A program made the position numbers and the translations under genes. A stretch of 64,000 bases of DNA, taken from contig WRLF01000010.1 of the NCBI GenBank assembly GCA_009777735.1, positions 1 through 64,000 on the forward strand, written 5' to 3'. The stretch is from Treponema sp. GTDB taxonomy: Bacteria > Spirochaetota > Spirochaetia > Treponematales > Breznakiellaceae. Positions 16,418 to 25,585 of this stretch are shown here, in pieces. Positions within the stretch are counted from its first letter, which is position 1. Every line of letters starts with the position of its first letter. The notes below the pieces were generated by a model. The model ran no database searches and was not told where the DNA came from. It was given only the letters and a program-made list of their open reading frames with translations.

Positions 16418-17320
16418 ATGACAGACGTAAAAAAAACAGGTTGTAAACTGGCGGCGCTGATTTGCCTCTTTTTGGCATTAATGTCTTTAGTTTTGGCTGT
16501 CATAGCCTGCGAAAACACTGCCGGGAATGATAACCCTGACATTACGGGCCAAGGGAATGATATTTCCAGAGTAACCGGACTTTGGCTACCTGAACACTAC
16601 ATTGATGAGAATTTTTGGGTTACTGACCCTCCTAATTTTCATAGGACAGTACCCGTATTTCAGTTCAATAGCGATCTCTCTGTGTACGAATATTCTCTGT
16701 GGTGGATTTTTGGAAATTTGCTTTTAACCGGGAATTCAGAAAATAATACAATTGGGCATACTGAAATATCACTTGAAAATATTATTTCGAATTACTTGCA
16801 TAATAAATTGTATTTTTTCGATCATGACGAGTTTTTAAATAATTCCAGAATAAATACATTCAACGAGTCTTCAGTAAATACGTTCATTTTTGGAGAAATA
16901 GCCTTTGTTTTGGAAGATGGTATGATTATTCTCGGAAACGGAGTCAAGCTCCATCGTTTTATATATAGCAGCGAACCTCTCCCCAGTGAGATTTTAACTC
17001 GTACAATTGGTAACAATCGATCGAATTTTCCTGCACTCGGCAGAATATTCCTTGAAGATAAGACTGTAATAATTGGTATGCCTGATGCGGTATCGCCCCA
17101 TGCTGATGTTGAGGTTTCTGTTCAACATAACAGTGCAACTCGTCTAATTGGCAGGGGTACGGCTGCAGAAGACGGAAGTTTCAGGGTAGTGCTGCATGAG
17201 CTTACTTATAGCGAGGTGCTCATGTCAGATGGAATTATATATGTAGCACAAAAAGAGGAAGGTAAAGATTGGAGTAATTGGACAAGGTTAGCTATTCTGA
17301 TTGGGGTCTATTTTTACTAA
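16418..17320 (+). CDS. Hypothetical lipoprotein
   Basis: 300 aa; ATG 16418 follows AAAGGAG. The signal peptide (MTDVKKTGCK, hydrophobic core, then LAVIAC) has a good lipobox with Cys at about residue 31. The mature part has no family I recognise. It is rich in Asn and aromatic residues, and its last 90 residues (VIIGMPDAVSPHADVEVSVQ, GTAAEDGSFRVVL) look like a beta-sandwich of the carboxypeptidase-regulatory/Ig type. The 5' end is a duplicate of that of the truncated gene at 14183. Immediately after its stop lies a DUF4116 remnant, which points to a rearranged 3' flank. Confidence 0.65.
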   Translation: MTDVKKTGCKLAALICLFLALMSLVLAVIACENTAGNDNPDITGQGNDISRVTGLWLPEHYIDENFWVTDPPNFHRTVPVFQFNSDLSVYEYSLWWIFGNLLLTGNSENNTIGHTEISLENIISNYLHNKLYFFDHDEFLNNSRINTFNESSVNTFIFGEIAFVLEDGMIILGNGVKLHRFIYSSEPLPSEILTRTIGNNRSNFPALGRIFLEDKTVIIGMPDAVSPHADVEVSVQHNSATRLIGRGTAAEDGSFRVVLHELTYSEVLMSDGIIYVAQKEEGKDWSNWTRLAILIGVYFY

Positions 17321-17321
17321 G

Positions 17322-17420
17322 GAAATCTGCCTTGCCGCTGTACAGCAACATCGTAATGCTCTTGAACATGTACCGAAAGGCATTAAGGGGCAGATAAAAA
17401 AAGCGGTGGGGATAGAATAA
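17322..17420 (+). pseudogene. Second DUF4116-type repeat remnant
   Basis: Thirty-two codons starting 1 nt after the lipoprotein stop encode EICLAAVQQHRNALEHVPKG and a basic tail before TAA at 17418. This is the same terminal DUF4116 repeat as at 667-786 (C-L-A-A-V-Q-Q-x-x-N-A-L). It has no start codon of its own and is fused to the end of another gene, so it is debris. Confidence 0.5.
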
Positions 17421-17460
17421 TACCAAAACATTACGCCCATAGCGGCAAAGGAGGTTAAAA

Positions 17461-17646
17461 ATGTCTGGAAGTACAAGGTTTTCATTGCCGGAATACCAAA
17501 AGTTTTTAAAACTGTTCTGTTTGAATCTGGTATCCCAGCACGCAGTCGATACAGTTAAAACTGATATGACTGTCAAAGCAATGATTAGGAAGAGCTTGCG
17601 CGTATCGACCGAGCAAGATCCTGCGTCAATCCAAGGTCACTCATAG
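17461..17646 (+). CDS. Small hypothetical ORF (61 aa), possibly a remnant
   Basis: ATG 17461 stands behind a very strong AAAGGAGGTTAAAA site, yet the peptide (MSGSTRFSLPEYQKF then a basic C-terminal half) matches nothing I know. The strong site with an ordinary-looking short product suggests either a genuine small protein or the 5' end of a deleted gene. A hairpin follows 6 nt after the stop. Confidence 0.35.
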   Translation: MSGSTRFSLPEYQKFLKLFCLNLVSQHAVDTVKTDMTVKAMIRKSLRVSTEQDPASIQGHS

Positions 17647-17652
17647 TGTCCT

Positions 17653-17682
17653 CATAAAGGGTACTTCACCGTGCCCTTTATG
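17653..17682 (+). terminator. Hairpin upstream of the zincin gene
   Basis: CATAAAGGG (17653-17661) pairs perfectly with CCCTTTATG (17674-17682) around a 12-nt loop, followed by a moderately T-rich stretch. It probably ends transcription of the small ORF before the next gene. Confidence 0.5.
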
Positions 17683-17724
17683 AAATACATTATTGTATTT
17701 TATTCCGAAAGGAGATTATTAAAT

Positions 17725-20019
17725 ATGACAAAATCTAAATTTTCGATGATGACAGACAATGAGCTTGATAACAACCATATCAAATTTACAATAAAATACG
17801 GTCAAGCTATAACAAAATCTCTAAAAGAAGATATTCCGCTTGATGAAAATATGATATCTGACATGAAATTTGACAATCTCTGTGAATTCGTTTTAGAATG
17901 GCTCATCCGATCATTTAGATATTGGGCATTAATTATATATCTAGCTATGGAAAAGACGAAAAACTTTTTTCCACATGGGGAGCATCGGACTAAAATTGGT
18001 TTTATTAGAGTAATAAACCATATTCCCAATAATCGAGAGGTAAATTATTACGATTTGGACAGCTTTAATCTAACAGTTAGTTTATGCGATAAAAAGTACG
18101 GCGAAAAAACAGGAGAGGAATTGGTTGAGTTATTAAACGGTTTCTCTATAGAGTTATTTGGTAGTAAGTATCCGCACACAAATTTGCACTTATTGAAAAA
18201 ATTGATTAATCTGTTAAATGTTGATTGTTTTTTGTTTAATACTGACTCGTCACCATACGGATGTCGGTTTCTTCTTGGCCGTATGGAAAAACGATTTGTA
18301 GATCAAGCAGAGTTCTACATGGTCATAACGGAGTATATCCGTAGCCCACAATTGGTGTTATCTCTTGCTGCAGAAGTCTACGGTAAATCGTCTATAATGA
18401 GGAAGACAGCATTAGAAGTAATTACATTTAATAAATCTGAAAAATATTTTGACCAAACGAAATATGAGTTGAATAGGGCATTGAGACATCCCAATTCAGC
18501 CATTAGAGAGGGACTAAAGTCATGCATCTTTCATTTTTACGGTATTAATAATAAAAAGCAATTCCTGGACATCAAGGACATTTACCTAAATGAAATGGTT
18601 GAAATGATTTTTATGCATGAAACGGGCCATATTTTGACATACAAACAGCTGGATCCTGTAGAGTACGCTTTTCAAAATTGCTTCAATGAATCCGATGATG
18701 TCTTACATACGCTCTCGGAAATGCTTGCTGATTGGGCAATTGAAAAAGACAGCAAAAAGGGAACAATTTCTAAAATTGTGGAACTATCAAAGGTAGATAT
18801 AAAACGGGCAACGAAAGAGTTCTATACTCTGCTCAGTGACAACTGGTTTGTAGATGAGGAAGAAGAATATCTCCCTCTATTTTCAAATTGTCAGGTAGGT
18901 TTGGGGTCTGCTTTTATCTGTGCAGATAGAAGTATAAATTTCAAGAAGCTTGAGGCGGAAAATGGTGAAATTTATCATTTATTGTTAATGATTTTCAAAG
19001 ATATTATACATAGACTTTTAGATGTTATCCATAATGCTCATTATAATTTCGGAGTGAGTACACTCGATTACGATGATCTGGAACAACAAGTATTCGAAAT
19101 GTATGAAAATTCCCCTAATGCTAAATCTTCTATTGAAGAATTACGTAAGTTTACTTTCTACTGGAAAAATATCATTGGACAATTAGATTATTCTCAAGAT
19201 GGTTGGGAACAGTTTAACAAAGTATTTAGTGAAGGCGCTGCTTTCCTGGAACAGACAATATTGGATTTTGCCTCTGGGGGAAATGCCCAAAAATACGGTA
19301 ATTCACTCAGGAAATTTATTGTGGAGCGTGCAAAGGAGACTGGAATAATAAAACAATTGCCTCAGGTTGATACAGCATTGGCAGTACAAAAAGCCTGCAA
19401 GGCAATTGGGATGCCGGATATAAAACAGAAACATGTTCAGGAAAAAATCAAGAAAATTTCTGAAGGGTATAATTATTCTGCGGAAATATATTATGAGGGA
19501 GAAAAAGATTCCTTTATAGAGATACTACAGGAAATGATGTTTGAAAGCGGATACGGAGAAATTGAATCCGGCATGATCATCGACAATGAGTATTTTTCTG
19601 ATATGATGCTTGATGAACAAAAAATAAATATCAAGGACGAACTGGAAAATCTTCTCTGTCAACTCGAAGCCGAATATTATTTAGAAATAGATGTGCTTCG
19701 GATAAATACAAAATATTCAACAATGAGACAAATAGTCGAAGAACTGCTGCCGACAATGAAGTTTATAAATGGCAATAAAATGGCTGAAAAAATAAAAGCC
19801 ATTGAATACATAGACCTTAATAATGATGCCTTAATGGAAGTACTTATTCCCATATATCCTGGTTATATGGATTGGAATTCTATACAGGCTGTTTGGGAGA
19901 TTAATGAGGATTTACGGCCCGATGAATTTATGTTAAGGTGGATCATTGACAAGGATTTTCTAGAAGCTCTGAGCGATGCTTATTTATTACAAACAGATAA
20001 TAAAGCAGGGAAAAACTAG
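17725..20019 (+). CDS. Large zincin-like protein with HEXXH motif
   Basis: 764 aa; ATG 17725 was chosen because GAAAGGAG lies 7-9 nt upstream. Residues 298-302 are HETGH within IFMHETGHILTY, with a Glu at about 332 in LSEMLADWAIE; together these fit the H-E-x-x-H...E arrangement of gluzincin-type metalloproteases. No signal peptide is visible, so the protein is probably cytoplasmic. The rest is helical and acidic (many Glu, Asp, Lys), with no other domain I recognise. It could be a peptidase acting on an intracellular target. The gene is followed directly by the M23 lipoprotein gene (54 nt), which suggests cotranscription. Confidence 0.6.
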   Translation: MTKSKFSMMTDNELDNNHIKFTIKYGQAITKSLKEDIPLDENMISDMKFDNLCEFVLEWLIRSFRYWALIIYLAMEKTKNFFPHGEHRTKIGFIRVINHIPNNREVNYYDLDSFNLTVSLCDKKYGEKTGEELVELLNGFSIELFGSKYPHTNLHLLKKLINLLNVDCFLFNTDSSPYGCRFLLGRMEKRFVDQAEFYMVITEYIRSPQLVLSLAAEVYGKSSIMRKTALEVITFNKSEKYFDQTKYELNRALRHPNSAIREGLKSCIFHFYGINNKKQFLDIKDIYLNEMVEMIFMHETGHILTYKQLDPVEYAFQNCFNESDDVLHTLSEMLADWAIEKDSKKGTISKIVELSKVDIKRATKEFYTLLSDNWFVDEEEEYLPLFSNCQVGLGSAFICADRSINFKKLEAENGEIYHLLLMIFKDIIHRLLDVIHNAHYNFGVSTLDYDDLEQQVFEMYENSPNAKSSIEELRKFTFYWKNIIGQLDYSQDGWEQFNKVFSEGAAFLEQTILDFASGGNAQKYGNSLRKFIVERAKETGIIKQLPQVDTALAVQKACKAIGMPDIKQKHVQEKIKKISEGYNYSAEIYYEGEKDSFIEILQEMMFESGYGEIESGMIIDNEYFSDMMLDEQKINIKDELENLLCQLEAEYYLEIDVLRINTKYSTMRQIVEELLPTMKFINGNKMAEKIKAIEYIDLNNDALMEVLIPIYPGYMDWNSIQAVWEINEDLRPDEFMLRWIIDKDFLEALSDAYLLQTDNKAGKN

Positions 20020-20073
20020 ATGATTAATTATGTTAAACATATTGTTAATGGTATATCTAAGGGGGTATTCAAT

Positions 20074-20583
20074 ATGAATAAAATTACTTATTATTTGCTT
20101 TTTTGTGTATTCACATTGCTCACTGCTTGTGGGTCCTCTGCATCAGTTCAATCTGATTTACTTACATCTGATCCAGATGAATTTCTGCATCAAGATAGTT
20201 TTAGTTTCCCAATCTCTGGACAGATAATTACGCCTCACGGATGGTCTGTCGACCCCATTACCGGGAACGAAAAATACCATCAAGGTATTGATATAGCATC
20301 AGAAATTGGTACCCCAATAAAAGCAGCCAGTTCAGGCATAGTAATAGTAATAAATCTTAGCCAAACGCTTGGCGGATTTGTAGTTATTCGTCATTATGAT
20401 TCAATTCATACTATTTATGGTAACCTTGGTTCATTTAGTGTAAGTAAAGGGGACTTGATCGCTAAAGGAAGCCTTCTTGGTACAGTTGGTGGAAACAGGC
20501 ATAGCTCAGAGCCGCATCTTCATTTTTCTATGCACAAAGACGGGATAGCTGTCGATCCTTTAGAATATTTAGATACCCCATAA
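20074..20583 (+). CDS. M23-family peptidase lipoprotein
   Basis: 169 aa from ATG 20074, behind TAAGGGGG; the ATG at 20020 lacks a site. Signal and lipobox are clear (FTLLTAC, Cys near residue 20). The M23 (LytM) domain fills the rest. It keeps both metal motifs, H-x-G-I-D (YHQGIDIAS) and H-L-H (EPHLHFS), plus the usual G-G-x-V-V-I-R-H strand. It should therefore be an active Gly/D-Ala-type endopeptidase of peptidoglycan, anchored to a membrane, unlike the degenerate M23 fold at 964-2706. Confidence 0.85.
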   Translation: MNKITYYLLFCVFTLLTACGSSASVQSDLLTSDPDEFLHQDSFSFPISGQIITPHGWSVDPITGNEKYHQGIDIASEIGTPIKAASSGIVIVINLSQTLGGFVVIRHYDSIHTIYGNLGSFSVSKGDLIAKGSLLGTVGGNRHSSEPHLHFSMHKDGIAVDPLEYLDTP

Positions 20584-20669
20584 GGTTAAATAAGGGGTAT
20601 AATCGATTAAAAAAACGCCATATTGCAATAAACTGGTGCGATCAATACCTTTGCTTAAACATTTACATT

Positions 20670-20742
<73 letters not shown>

Positions 20743-20848
20743 AAATTATTTGCTATTACATACTACCCGCACTTATAGTAATTTTCAACAGCCTCCCTCT
20801 CACCTCTTACCTCTTCCCTCTGTGTCCTCTGTGCGAGATCCTCTCGAA

Positions 20849-22021
20849 TCAATTGCCAACCAGTTCCCCGTCCCGCTCAATAAGCTGCTCGGATCCATCG
20901 GCAAAAATTGCGGTGATGGTGGGTTTTTTTACCAGCCCGTCAAGGTGGATAAGGCTGGGGGCATCTTCGTCGTAATTTGAGCCGATGGCAAAATGGCAGG
21001 TGTGAAAAGCTTTTTCGTCTTCAAGCATTTTGCCGATGATGCGGGCTGCGGGGTTGAGGCCAATGCCTAACTCGCCAATGTTGCGGGCATTGCGGGCATA
21101 TACATCCCCTTTACCGGACGGCAGTTTACCGTCCCGCTCAAAATCATGGGCGTTGGTTTCAGCAGCTTCAATGGTCTGCAACAGGCAAGCCGCCTCTTCT
21201 CTGCCTAAAATCTCCCGTACAAATCCATCTGCAACAATACATTCGATGGGTGTATTGATGACTATTTCGCCTTCTTTGACACTGATGGAACCGTCAAAAC
21301 AAATGCGGCCTTGGGCAGTTCCGTTTTCCGGGCTGATAAATGTTTCTCCTGCAGGCAAATTTCCGCCTGAGCCGGGGACAGAGAAGTTCCCGTCATCAGA
21401 TTTTGCTTCCCTCCCCCGCAGCCCCATGGTGATGTCTGTCCCTCCGGGAGCGGTAACACGAACAGTTACCGCCCTGTCCAGTATTTCCTTGATTGCGGCG
21501 CATCGGCGCTGTAATTCGACATAGTCGATGGGTACGGTGCGGATAAAGGATTCTACTGTGGTCGAAGGTGACCAGAATGAACGGCAGGTTTTCGCCCCGT
21601 ACATCTGCAAGTGGAAAATGTGATCGTATGGCACATCGTTATGTATATAGGGCGAAGCAATGCCCACAGGGTCTTTCCCCAGCTTTTCGTCGCTCAGGGA
21701 TATGGCCACTTCCGGTTTTGCGCCAAAAGCGGCAATTACCGCCGGCTCGGCAAAGCTCATCTGGGGCTTTACCGGCTGAAACAGCAATATCGGCCTTCCG
21801 CCTGCGTCAAGGCTTGCATCGTATAATGCCTCCGCAATGGCGGCTACATCCGGCCTGGGGTTACTGATAATTAATACCTGCTCCCCTTTCTGCACTTTCA
21901 ACGAGACTGCAATCGCTATTCGAGCTGCTTCCCGGAGTTTATCGTCAGCAAATTCTGTGCTGCGGTATCCCAACTCTGCAAATTTCGACAATGTTTTATC
22001 CATAGAAAGTATTGTACTCAT
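20849..22021 (-). CDS. M29-family aminopeptidase
   Basis: About 390 aa; the start is uncertain (ATG at 22030, 22021 or 22003). I chose 22021, which has GGAG just upstream; the open frame extends further but runs into the pgi leader. Family features are KVQKGEQVLIIS near the N-terminus, FVREILGREEA in the middle and, near the C-terminus, NIGELGIGLNP followed by FHTCHFAIGSNYD and HLDGLVKKPT, which carry Glu, His and Asp metal ligands. M29 enzymes are cytoplasmic dimetal exopeptidases that remove N-terminal residues from peptides. It is transcribed divergently from pgi with about 100 bp between. Confidence 0.85.
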   Translation of the reverse strand: MSTILSMDKTLSKFAELGYRSTEFADDKLREAARIAIAVSLKVQKGEQVLIISNPRPDVAAIAEALYDASLDAGGRPILLFQPVKPQMSFAEPAVIAAFGAKPEVAISLSDEKLGKDPVGIASPYIHNDVPYDHIFHLQMYGAKTCRSFWSPSTTVESFIRTVPIDYVELQRRCAAIKEILDRAVTVRVTAPGGTDITMGLRGREAKSDDGNFSVPGSGGNLPAGETFISPENGTAQGRICFDGSISVKEGEIVINTPIECIVADGFVREILGREEAACLLQTIEAAETNAHDFERDGKLPSGKGDVYARNARNIGELGIGLNPAARIIGKMLEDEKAFHTCHFAIGSNYDEDAPSLIHLDGLVKKPTITAIFADGSEQLIERDGELVGN

Positions 22022-22119
22022 CAGCTCCATATACGGCAAGTGATGTGTCTGTCCCCATGTGCTTGCAAGTGAGCCATTTTTACCATATCCTAAGACAATA
22101 AGTAGAAAGGAGGATGGAA

Positions 22120-23709
22120 ATGCACTATAGGAACTTTGATACAACAACTGCATACCGGCAGCTTGCCGATTATGCCGCAGCATGGAAAGGCTTTAATTTT
22201 AAAACGGATCTTGTTGATGGACGTGTCCGGCAATGCCAGGCGCCAATGGCTGCAGGACTTATGTTTTCCTGGGCGGCAAAGGCCGTAGATGATGGGGTGA
22301 TCAAACTGCTGCAAGGGCTTGCCGGCGAACAGGAGCTTATCGCCAAGTACCGGGCGCTCCTTGACGGGGAGATTATCAATACCGGTGAGAAGCGAAAGGT
22401 GCTGCACCAGTTGTTGCGCGGTGAACAGGGACAGCCGGTCATCGAAAATGGTAAAAATATCGGTGAATTTTACCGGGGCGAATTGCAGCGGGTTTATGAA
22501 TTTGCCGGTAAAGTGCACAGCCGTCAACTCACGGGGAGTACAGGAAAGCCTTTCAGTACGGTAGTGCAGATCGGTATCGGCGGATCGGATCTGGGGCCGC
22601 GGGCGCTGTACCTTGCGCTTGAGAATTGGGCCGCAGCCGAGGGTAAAAAAAAGCTTGATGCGCACTTTATTTCCAATGTTGACCCGGACGATGCTTCGGC
22701 GATAATGGCCTCTGTGCCGCTGGAGCAGAGCATTTTTGTGCTGGTTTCAAAAAGCGGTACTACCCAGGAAACGCTTGCCAACGAGCTTTTTGTCAAGGAC
22801 AAACTGCACAAAGCCGGGCTTGACAGTTCAAAACACATGGTCGCCGTTACGAGCGAGACCAGTCCCCTTGCCCGTAACCCTGCATACCTTGATTCTTTTT
22901 ACATAGATGATTATATCGGCGGGCGTTATTCGTCAGCATCTGCGGTTGGGGGCTGCGTTCTTTCGCTTGCCTTCGGCGCCGATGTCTTCAAAGAATTGCT
23001 TGCTGGAGCGGCTGAGGCTGACAAACTGGCGCTTGATCCGGACATTCTCAAAAACGCAGCCCTGCTTGATGCTTTGATTGGTGTGTGGGAGCGGAACTTT
23101 TTGGACTACCCTTATACTGCGGTGCTGCCCTACAGTCAGGCCCTCTCACGCTTCCCCGCTCACCTCCAGCAGCTTGACATGGAATCCAACGGCAAGCGGG
23201 TGAACCGGGACGGCGAGCAAATTGCGTATAACACAGGGCCGGTAGTATTTGGTGAACCGGGAACAAACGGTCAGCACTCATTCTTCCAGCTTTTACACCA
23301 GGGGACAAGCACTGTCCCTCTGCAGTTTATCGGTTTTACGGACAGCCAGCGGAATGATGATGTCAGTGTTGACGGTTCCGTCAGCCAGACGAAGCTTAAC
23401 GCAAACCTTGCCGCGCAGATTGTTGCCTTTGCCAAAGGGCAAAGTGATTCCAATCCGAACAAGGATTTTCCCGGTGGCCGGCCTTCCAGCCTTATTTACG
23501 GGAAAAAGCTGACCCCTGCCGTTGTAGGCAGCCTGCTTGCCCATTTTGAAAACAAAGTGATGTTCCAGGGCTTTGTATGGAATGTAAACAGTTTTGATCA
23601 GGAAGGGGTGCAGTTGGGAAAAATCCTCACGAAAAAAGTCCTTGCCGGTAATTCCGGCGATTCTGCTTTGGATGCGTACAGTAAAATGTTAGGAGTGGGG
23701 ACAAAGTAA
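22120..23709 (+). CDS. pgi: Glucose-6-phosphate isomerase
   Basis: 529 aa. ATG 22120 sits 6 nt after AAAGGAGG; the earlier ATG at 22114 touches that site. The enzyme interconverts glucose 6-phosphate and fructose 6-phosphate. Diagnostic stretches are IGIGGSDLGPRALY, VSKSGTTQETLAN (sugar-phosphate loop), GGRYSSASAVG and GTNGQHSFFQLLHQG with its catalytic Glu/His neighbourhood. A further one is FDQEGVQLGK, containing the conserved C-terminal lysine. Length is normal for the family. GC content is visibly higher than in the upstream island. Confidence 0.97.
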   Translation: MHYRNFDTTTAYRQLADYAAAWKGFNFKTDLVDGRVRQCQAPMAAGLMFSWAAKAVDDGVIKLLQGLAGEQELIAKYRALLDGEIINTGEKRKVLHQLLRGEQGQPVIENGKNIGEFYRGELQRVYEFAGKVHSRQLTGSTGKPFSTVVQIGIGGSDLGPRALYLALENWAAAEGKKKLDAHFISNVDPDDASAIMASVPLEQSIFVLVSKSGTTQETLANELFVKDKLHKAGLDSSKHMVAVTSETSPLARNPAYLDSFYIDDYIGGRYSSASAVGGCVLSLAFGADVFKELLAGAAEADKLALDPDILKNAALLDALIGVWERNFLDYPYTAVLPYSQALSRFPAHLQQLDMESNGKRVNRDGEQIAYNTGPVVFGEPGTNGQHSFFQLLHQGTSTVPLQFIGFTDSQRNDDVSVDGSVSQTKLNANLAAQIVAFAKGQSDSNPNKDFPGGRPSSLIYGKKLTPAVVGSLLAHFENKVMFQGFVWNVNSFDQEGVQLGKILTKKVLAGNSGDSALDAYSKMLGVGTK

Positions 23710-23726
23710 AATGTAAAAGGGGAAAG

Positions 23727-25136
23727 TTAGGAGTTAGGATTCCCTATTTTCGTGTATTTTTCGATAAACTCGTGATTAATCCGCAGAAGATCATCCTTTG
23801 GCAATGTGGATAAAACCTGCCAGCCAAGATCCAGCGTGTAGTCTATACTGCGGTTTTCGGTTTCGCCCTGGGTAAGGAAGACACGTTCAAATTGTTCGCC
23901 AAATTGCAGATAACTTTTGTCGTGATCTGAAAGCTCTTCTTCGCCGATTATCGATGCAAGGTTACGAACCTGTTTTACTTTCGAATACGCTGCAAAAAGC
24001 TGGCTTGATACATCTTTGTGATCTTCGCGGGTCATGCCGGGGCCAATGCCGTCTTTCATGAGCCGTGACAGGCTGGGAAGCCCGGCGACCGGCGGATAGA
24101 TTCCGCGCTGGAACAATTCGCGGTCAAGGACAATCTGGCCTTCGGTGATATATCCGGAAAGGTCGGGGATGGGATGGCTGATATCATCGTTGGGCATGGA
24201 TAGAATCGGCAATTGGGTGATTGATCCGTCTGAGCCTTTAATTTTTCCTGCTCTTTCGTATAACGATGCGAGATCGGAGTAGAGGTAGCCGGGATACCCT
24301 TTGCGGCTGGGAACTTCTCCCCGGATCGACGAAACTTCCCGCAATGCTTCGCAATAATTGGTCATGTCGGTCATTACTGCAAGGACATGCATATCTTTTT
24401 CGAAGGCAAGGTATTCTGCGGCGGTAAGTGCGCAGCGGGGAGCGATAAGCCTTTCCAGCGAAGGGGCATCGGCCAGCGATAAAAACATCACCACATTGGA
24501 CAATACTCCGGAACGCTCAAATTCATCCAGGAAAAAGCGTGCCGCATCGTACTTTACCCCCATAGCACAGAATACTATCACGAATTGCCCCGCATCGCAG
24601 ATGCGAGCATCTGCGGAATTTAGAATTTTAGCCTGCCGGACAATTTGCGCGGCAAGCCGGTTGTGGGGCAAGCCGCTGCCGGAAAAAATCGGAAGCTTCT
24701 GTCCCCGGATAAGGGTGTTCATGCCGTCGATGGCGGAGATGCCGGTTTGGATAAAGTCATGAGGATACACCCGTGCATAAGGATTAATGGGAAGACCGTT
24801 AATGTCACGCATGGTTGATGATAAAATGTCACCGTAACCGTCAATCGGCTGCCCCAGTCCGTTGAAAACACGCCCCAAAAGATCTGTCCCGACCCGCAGT
24901 TCCATGGGTTTCCCCGTAAACTCTACCCGTGAATCATCGGCGGAAAGCCCGGTACTGTTGCCAAAAACCTGTATCGCTGCCCATTCATCGCTGAGATCAA
25001 CAACACGCCCCAACCGCCTTTTCCCGTCACGTCCGTAAACGGCAACTAACTCGTTATACCCAACATTGCGGCAGCGGCTGGTAATAACCACCGGACCCTC
25101 GATCCGGGTAAGTCCCTTGTATTCAATGCCCCTCAT
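23727..25136 (-). CDS. atpB: V-type ATP synthase subunit B
   Basis: 469 aa, ATG 25136. It is the non-catalytic nucleotide-binding subunit of the V1 head. Features are [13 protein letters not shown] at the start, [36 protein letters not shown], the degenerate loop SGSGLPHN (as expected for B rather than A) and [15 protein letters not shown] near the C-terminal third. Its usual operon partners (E, A, D, I, K) are not next to it: pgi lies on one side and a repeat-filled spacer on the other. It may serve a complex encoded elsewhere. Confidence 0.95.
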   Translation of the reverse strand: MRGIEYKGLTRIEGPVVITSRCRNVGYNELVAVYGRDGKRRLGRVVDLSDEWAAIQVFGNSTGLSADDSRVEFTGKPMELRVGTDLLGRVFNGLGQPIDGYGDILSSTMRDINGLPINPYARVYPHDFIQTGISAIDGMNTLIRGQKLPIFSGSGLPHNRLAAQIVRQAKILNSADARICDAGQFVIVFCAMGVKYDAARFFLDEFERSGVLSNVVMFLSLADAPSLERLIAPRCALTAAEYLAFEKDMHVLAVMTDMTNYCEALREVSSIRGEVPSRKGYPGYLYSDLASLYERAGKIKGSDGSITQLPILSMPNDDISHPIPDLSGYITEGQIVLDRELFQRGIYPPVAGLPSLSRLMKDGIGPGMTREDHKDVSSQLFAAYSKVKQVRNLASIIGEEELSDHDKSYLQFGEQFERVFLTQGETENRSIDYTLDLGWQVLSTLPKDDLLRINHEFIEKYTKIGNPNS

Positions 25137-25187
25137 GTATGTTCAGCCTACCCTGTTTTTTCGCTGTGTTACAATACTGGTTCAGAA

Positions 25188-25555
25188 CAGAAATGTATAC
25201 TCACTTTGAACTTATGCGGGGCCCGCCTGCGGCCAATCGCACCGCTTCGCGGCACGCTTGCCGCAGGCACCCGCCCTAATCATGTTTTTATGAGCATACA
25301 TTTCTGCCTTATTCAATGTGATACCGCCAATCAAGGGTTGCTTTTTAATAAGAAAAAGTCTGCGGGGCCCGCCTGCGGCCGACGGGCCCCATTCCCCATT
25401 ATAAAGCACCTCCCATTGATATCCCGTTGAATAAGGCAGCAATGTATGTCCTGACTTGATTAAGGCGGGTGTCGGTGGTAAACGTGCCGCGCAAGCGGTG
25501 CGTTTGACCAGCCGACGGGCCCCGCATAAGTCTGGTGGACATACATTGCTGTTTT
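25188..25555. repeat. Cluster of three palindromic interspersed elements
   Basis: This 370-bp gene-free stretch is built from nested inverted repeats. Element 1 runs from CAGAAATGTATAC (25188) to GCATACATTTCTG (about 25304). Element 2 shares that right end, CATACATTTCTGCCTTATTC, and closes with GAATAAGGCAGCAATGTATG at 25430-25447. Element 3 runs from CAGCAATGTATGTCC to GGACATACATTGCTG (about 25555). Each contains a GC-rich core with GCGGGGCCCG, and elements 1 and 3 also have CCCGCCCTAATCATG or its complement. Related copies lie at 54240-54345 and 59685-59727. These look like non-autonomous, REP/MITE-like elements; no transposase is present. Confidence 0.75.
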
Positions 25556-25585
25556 ACCCAGTAGTGCAGCAACCAATGGGGGGTG

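Noticed and set aside
21030-21524. Forward frame opposite the M29 aminopeptidase
   Set aside because: The reverse frame has clear M29 motifs; the forward one is compositionally odd, with no ribosome site.
25206-25442. Short ORFs in the repeat cluster on both strands
   Set aside because: They arise from GC-rich palindromes and have no coding signature.
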